DNA from: Casuarius casuarius
Lineage: Eukaryota > Chordata > Aves > Casuariiformes > Casuariidae
NCBI GenBank assembly: GCA_003342895.1
Contig: PTFA01000278.1
Location: 451,454-515,453 of the forward strand
Direction: 5' to 3'
Length of the DNA: 64,000 bases
Part shown: positions 1-64,000 of the stretch, one piece after another
Position numbering within the stretch: position 1 is the first letter of the stretch
How the letters are laid out: the number at the start of each line of letters is the position of its first letter
Notes under the pieces: generated by a model
The model's input: only the letters and a program-made list of their open reading frames with translations
The model's database searches: none
Told to the model about the DNA's origin: nothing
Position numbers and translations under genes: made by a program

Positions 1-2139
1 TAAAAATGCTGTCTATCAGGAGCTGGCACGGTAACAAACATCTTCACAGTCAGAGCACAGCATGATGCAAAGCAAATATACCAGAAAGGANGGCATGTCT
101 TCCCTGGCTGGAGCACTTTCAACAGCAGGAGGTAACAAATGGTAGACATCAGAAAGGCCTTCTGGGTTTGATAACACTCAGAACAAAGCACTTCCTCAGA
201 AGGTATAGTTTATGGACAAACAACATAGTCTGATTTACTCCAGCCAACCTATAAACTGCCTATATAAATTCTCTTATGTTAATTGAATAAAAAGCAATTC
301 TTGCTCAAGGGCTAAGGAANAGCATCACCAAGAAGTTTATTTTGCCATCAGATCCACCTATAAAGACAAAGTTCAGAGCTACTTACCTTCCTCTTAAAAG
401 GCTGATAATATTATTTTGGCAAATGGAAGCAGTTATATAAACTATTCACTATCCATGATAATTGACTCAAACCATTATATACAGAGGTGAAACTCCACAA
501 AACTCAGTGGAATCACTAGAAAGGTCATGTGAAAGAGTAGCCAGTGACTAAGTTCCCTGTCAGATGTCTCCCTTTTTGCCATCTTCTGCAGAGGGAAGGA
601 ATCAAACTTCTGTTTGTAGTGCTATAATGGGAAACTCTACTGTGCTCCTACCTCGGAAATTACGGCTTCCATTCAAATGGGAGGAGGGGAGAAGCAAGGC
701 TTCTTGGAAACGAATACCTCAAAAACATCCATTAAAACACATCTCACTGTATCCCAAAATTTTCAGTACTAATACTGAAGACAGAAATTTCTCTTAAAGA
801 AGAGCACAGCCAACTAAAGTGAATATCTTTAAACAATTGCTTAAGGAGGAGGAGAAATAAGGAATCCTGGCTTCCAGTGGATTATTGTCCTAAAACCATT
901 ATTCTCCCACCCCTTCTCACCTCCTGTGACATCCCTACCAGGCAATGCGTGCTGCGCCTTAAGCACATATCAGTTGGCCATTCACTGAGCAGGCACTGAT
1001 CAGCCAACCAATTGCTACCAAAGAAAATGCATAACAGCTCAGTTCATCTTGCTTTTTCCCAAATAGTGACTTGAAATTGTGTGTCTCTCTTTCTTCACTA
1101 TTTCACTGTCAAATCCATGCCCACTAAGACAAGGGAAAGTATGTTATCAAAGTGGGATTGTGCCACTTCAGTAGAGCAGATTTAAAAAGAGGCAATTCTA
1201 GAGACAGCTTATGGGAACGGGAGAGAAAAAGGTAACCAGAAGGAAAAGTCTCTACTGATACAGGTAAGAAATACATGTCATAGCACTTTTTAAGCCAGAT
1301 GTCCTTATCTCCCCTAAAGATGTGACTAAGCTCTCANAATGCGAAAAGCCATTTTACTCTGCTGAAATTTTCAAGTCTTTTATGAACTGAAGGCCCAATG
1401 TTTCTTGTCATGGTCTGTAAAGTCCCTTGTAAAAGAAACAGTAAAACTTTATTGTAAGTACTCAATACCCAAATTATGATCTGTTTTACCAAATGAATAC
1501 AGACATGTATGGAAACATTCAAAATATGGTGATATAAGAGATGCTTTAGAAATAGACTGTGTGCAGGGCAAAGGTTTGCTTTTCAAAATGTACATATTTC
1601 AGTTTAATCAGCTCCTAATCAAAAGCTTTAGCATTATTCAAATAATATGAAAGACATGGATATTTTCCCTCACTATTATAAACATATCTGTACACATATA
1701 TGTGTGTATATATATATACGATTGAAATGCACTTAAAAGGTATTAACAGTCTGCTTTGGCTAATGCCAACCCTCTAAATACATAAAATTTCCCCACCCAC
1801 TGCCTCAGATATCTTCCCTTCTTCAGCCACATGCTCAAATATTATCTACCAGATAATTCCTCCTGTAAAAACACTGGCATCAGAAAACAGACTTCGAGAA
1901 ACAGGCAGTAAACCTTATTTTTTGTAAGTCTCTTGCTGAAAACTTCTTTTCATTAACAGACTCTTGCTTAAACCACTGCCATTACTGTCATCTTCCATCC
2001 TGATTTATCTCTATGAACCTAGGTATATAACGAGACTGTCTAAGCAGCAGCTATTTTGACCCACTGTGGAAAGGAGACTGTGTTGGGTCTGAGATACAGC
2101 TGAGAAGAGAAACCTGATACTTAAAGACAGTTTTCCTAC
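1..2139 (-). other. TRPM6 intron, 3' portion of window
   Basis: No exon, RNA gene or clear transposable element was recognised. A short TA/TG-rich run is at about 1695-1720. The remaining kinase exons would be expected further left, outside the window. Confidence 0.6.
1695..1720. repeat. TA/TG microsatellite
   Basis: acatatatgtgtgtatatat and a short continuation of TA. Confidence 0.8.
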
Positions 2140-60485
<58,346 letters not shown>

Positions 60486-61086
60486 CTGAAAAGACATTTC
60501 AGACATAATTGCATTCCTGAACTTCAGAACATAATGTCAAAAATTGCACTATAATGTCTGTATTGCTGTGTATGCTGAACATCTCAATGATTCCCATCAT
60601 GATGTTAGATGAAACCAAACGCTATGAGCTGAAGCTACAGCTGTGACTCTGACCAGTCCCAGACATTCACTCCCAACCTTTACAGAGCTCCACGTAAATA
60701 TGAATACTGAGATTTATGTCTGCCTCTGTTAATGAACATGAAAACGATTTAGAGGACCAGTAAAAAACACACATATAATAGAAGAAGCAGCTAGGATGGA
60801 TCAGAACTGGAAGTGAGAAAAGGAGGAGTTGCTGAAATGACTACCCATTCCTTCTGCCAGAAGACNAGTGTGTGACAATCTTATTAAACCTGTGAAAATC
60901 TGGAAAAAAAAAATCAAGATTTTTAAATTATTTTTATTTATTTAACCAGAAAGAGATGACTGATTCCTTTTTTCATTATTGTTATTAACATTTAAGAACT
61001 GAAGCTTCCTGGTTACATGTCTCCTGAACTAGGACTACAGTGAAATGCAAAATGCAAAAATCTGGGACCATTCTCAAAGACCAGAC

Positions 61087-61308
61087 CTAGCACTTAACAG
61101 TAATGTCAAGTGGGATTTTTCCACTGACCTCCAGGGAGGCTCCGAAAACTGACTTGATGAAGGCTGTGTAGCTGAGTAAATAGTCGCTGTGGTACAGAGA
61201 TTTTTCAAAGAATCTCTTGGGGAGTTTTTGAACCTCTTCCGGTCTATCNGGATCAAAATTCCCAAAAGCAATAACAGGTTTTTGGATGCCAAACTTTGAA
61301 AACTCCAT
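61087..61308 (-). CDS. Exon-like frame of uncertain gene, possible GH3 glycosidase C-terminus
   Basis: An open frame of 73 codons starts at an ATG at 61308 in a good context (G at -3 and +4) and ends with TAG at 61087. A plausible acceptor (ttaaattcag) lies 2 bases before the ATG, and a good donor (gtcagt) follows codon 60, giving an exon end at 61129 in phase 0. The next TRPM6 exon downstream (60485) also begins in phase 0, so it could be an alternative TRPM6 5' exon. The sequence does not resemble the short TRPM6 first exons I know. It has KPVIAFGNFD and, about 40 residues on, SVFGASLEVSGKIPLDI, the pattern of the C-terminal domain of GH3 beta-N-acetylglucosaminidases. Read unspliced, it would be the last exon of such a gene. 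The single N (61250) is the third base of a proline codon. It may instead be a gene remnant or a chance frame. Confidence 0.4.
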   Translation of the reverse strand: MEFSKFGIQKPVIAFGNFDXDRPEEVQKLPKRFFEKSLYHSDYLLSYTAFIKSVFGASLEVSGKIPLDITVKC

Positions 61309-64000
61309 GACTGAATTTAAGAAATACTATAACATAGGAAAATCTTCTTGCAGTTTATGGGAGCTGTTACCTCAACAAAATGGATAATAGATAGATATTG
61401 TACTATAAAAAGTAAATACAGTTATAATGATTAAAACTGTCTCATTGCCTCTCTACCTCTTGTCTATCTTAGATAGTAAGCTCTAGGACAGGCCACAGTA
61501 GGGTCCTGGTTTATGATTAGGCCTACAAGGCAAACAATAATAAAGTGACTCCTTCCTTCCTTCTGATGTTTGCAAACAATTATCCCTGCACAGCACACAC
61601 TTCCCTCATAAAAATGTTTATGATAAGTACCTGCCTCCATGCTCGTTTGCAAAAGGTCTCTTTCATATCATGAATTNGTAAAGAATTAAATTCATNAGAA
61701 TGTCTGTAATTCAACTGATTNAGAATACTCCTGGGAGCATTTTATGGTTGGAGTTCAGCAATAATTCTTATAAGAAAAGAATACCTCTCTCTTATCTGCT
61801 GAATGGAATTATGATCCTTAATAAAACAGGTCTTTTGAGGGTTTCTTACTTTTGCTTCACATTCGCAAATATTATCTGCCCCCACATAATCTTATAGCTA
61901 ATCCTTTGGTTATGGAAAATCAAGAGCTGTATAAATGAAATACCAAGATGTCTGAAGGTTTGGGTCCAGCTTCCATCAAAACCAATGGGAGTCGCTCCTT
62001 TGATTTTAATGTAGTCTGAATGAGGCCCCCACTGGCAAAGATGAAAGAGTTTATTAAAAAATAGTTTGCTGGTATTAATGTGCNTGTGTATTCTTCTGGG
62101 AACAACTAATTGAACTGTGTCTGGCTGAGCTCAGAATGAAGGAATATCACTGTGGCAAATCCTCAGGGCTGGACAGAGCAAGGCATGCAGAAAAATTAAT
62201 CATCTTCGAAAGACACCTACTGAAGACCAGGCACAAAAATTCAATCCAAAGAAAAGCCTGAGAAGCAGCAGAGCGAATTTCATTTTTGGAGAGCAGCTAT
62301 GCTCTGCTCTTCTCAAAAACCTTTCGGCAGGATTCTCCTTAACAACCAGTATTGTCTCACGCTTCCCAAACCACTTCATCCTAACTGTTTGAGCTATCAA
62401 GGAAAACACTGAAATGTTTCTGTTATTACAACATCCTGGGACTCTTTTTATTGAAATCCATGTCCTGTAAATACTGCTCTTGACTTATCAGAACTAGAGA
62501 ATAAAAAAATCTTTTATTTTATGGAATGCCTTGAATAAAAAGGTTTTTTTTTTTTTTTTAATACTTTACTAAAGTTCTCATTAGCAAGAGTGGGTATAAT
62601 GGAATGGTTAGGAGACTTTTTGGTGCGTGCTGAGCAGTACCGCATGAGAGATCCTGCCTTCCTGACAGGCCTCCCAGCATTTGCTGGGGCAACATGCTCA
62701 GCCTTGTGAGAGGACAAAGAAGAACATCTAGACCGCTGTCGCTTCAATTTAGTAACAGCACTAGTAATTCAAAATAATNTTGTACAAGCCATTGGTATCA
62801 CATAGTCTCAGGTGGCTTCCCTCAAGCTACTTTATTTCCAGCACGACATAGCCCAGAAATCAAGTGTTATCTGCCTATTTCTTGAGGTGGGGTATATCAC
62901 AACCCAGGTGTGAAGGCTGGTTTTGGAGAACACAACCCAGCCTAACGAAGACACTCTGCGCCAGCCTACACACCAACTACACACCGCGCAGAGCGTGGTG
63001 CCAGCTGAGCAAGGGGCTGGCACTCAAGTGACCCACGTGTGAATACACACAAGAAAGCATGCCAAAGAAGTTTTTATCTCTGAAGCTCAATGTATCTCAT
63101 GATGCCATCACATGGTACAAGTTACAACAGCTTTTTTTTTTTTTTTAATGAGGACAAGTGATCTGGTACACTGTAGTTTTTCTGGGTAGTTATTTCAAAT
63201 CAAAAGATAACTTTGCTCTACATAATCCTGAAGGATGGCAATAAACTGCGTCAGCCAACATTACAGTATCTAGTAAGGGAGATACAAAGGCATCTTCTTT
63301 ATTATCAGCTTTTCGAACATCCAAGCCGTCCCCTGAAAGAACATACCTTATTTTTAAAAAAAATTATTTTTTTGTTTTGGGTCTTTTTTTAAATATAAAA
63401 GTAATGTTTAAAATTCTGGATGTTTTGCGTAACATTTTACAAATTGGCCCAATAGCACCTCTTTTTTCCTGCAGCTGAGACGGTAGCAGCAGCTGCTGTC
63501 TAACCTGCTACACATGCACATTAATACCACCACACAACACACCTAATCCCCTGGTGAGTGACCACACAACTCTAATCACAACGGGTCAGACTCGAAGCCT
63601 AACAAAGTCAGCAGAAAGAAGCCTACTGATGCCAATGAGCTTTGGATCAGATACCATGAACCTGACCTTAGTACTATAGAGGTCATTGGCAAAATTCCCA
63701 TTTACTTCAGACAAACCAGACTTAGGAAATTAATCTGACCGTTGAATCCTGAAATGCCAAGGATACATGTCTCCTAACGGCATATCCACTACGAGCGTAA
63801 CTACCCAAGTCCTTTAACTCAATTTAAGGATTCTTAGTCTTTAAGAATTTCTCAGTAATAAGGACTGAAACCATTTTGAAGTAAAATTGAAAGAATAGTG
63901 GGAATTTTCACCCTGTTCTGCAAAGAAATAGAGTATCTTCCTATACAGATATTTCAACAGTAATCTTTGATTATTAACAAAAAGTTTGCCAAAGGCTACA
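61309..64000. other. Region upstream of the TRPM6 exons seen
   Basis: No convincing first exon, promoter or CpG island of TRPM6 was seen. It contains an inverted-repeat element near 61960-62035, a T-rich run near 62545-62560 and AT-rich sequence at 63340-63430. Two short minus-strand frames (62200-62409, 63190-63332) were considered and not accepted. Confidence 0.4.
61960..62035. repeat. Old palindromic repeat, ccaatgggag core
   Basis: ccatcaaaaccaatgggag and, after three bases, ctcctttgattttaatg form imperfect inverted arms. Similar but weaker text is seen near 12655-12735 and 18475-18560. Probably another ancient short element. Confidence 0.45.

Noticed and set aside
62200..62409. Minus-strand frame with a signal-peptide-like end (MKFALLLLRLFFG)
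   Set aside because: No homology, no splice or promoter support, and the hydrophobic run is at the wrong end of the frame.
63190..63332. Minus-strand frame of about 47 codons after an acceptor-like ttctttcag, ending in TAA
   Set aside because: The peptide matches nothing I recognise, including the genes expected next to TRPM6, and frames this short occur by chance.

Overview
This is a stretch of vertebrate nuclear DNA, almost certainly from a bird. It is AT-rich, intron-dominated, low in repeats and carries CR1 LINE copies with typical avian 3' ends. Nearly all of it is one gene on the minus strand: TRPM6, the magnesium-permeable channel fused to an alpha-kinase. I placed 32 coding exons by matching short minus-strand frames to remembered TRPM6 protein sequence, then fixing each boundary by GT/AG sites and phase continuity. 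Joined, they give about 5.53 kb (roughly 1,840 codons) with no internal stop. No true start exon and no last kinase exons are visible, so the gene runs off the left edge and its first exon is unresolved on the right.

Layout from the gene's 5' side (high coordinates) to its 3' side: N-terminal TRPM homology region, 60485 down to 34153; transmembrane segments and pore, 33579 down to 24359; TRP box and coiled coil, 22620 to about 17200; long poorly conserved Ser/Thr-rich linker, about 17100 to 5093; start of the alpha-kinase domain, 2767 to 2140. The rest is intron and flank.

Introns hold a 5'-truncated CR1 with a broken reverse transcriptase (55900-57000), a much older CR1 (43390-44850), two CR1 tails (4790, 38850), MIR-like SINE remnants (30930, 33205, 39720, 45680), short inverted-repeat elements (22806, 28164, 61960), microsatellites and one 74-base assembly gap (29671-29744).

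Two things deserve attention. First, a 60-codon exon-like frame at 61129-61308, just upstream of the first certain TRPM6 exon, is phase-compatible with it but resembles the C-terminal part of GH3 glycosidases rather than any TRPM6 first exon I know. Second, the isolated Ns scattered through the window fall mainly on silent codon positions inside exons, so they look like masked heterozygous sites rather than sequencing failures. I saw no CRISPR, RNA gene, prokaryotic feature or clearly new multi-gene system.
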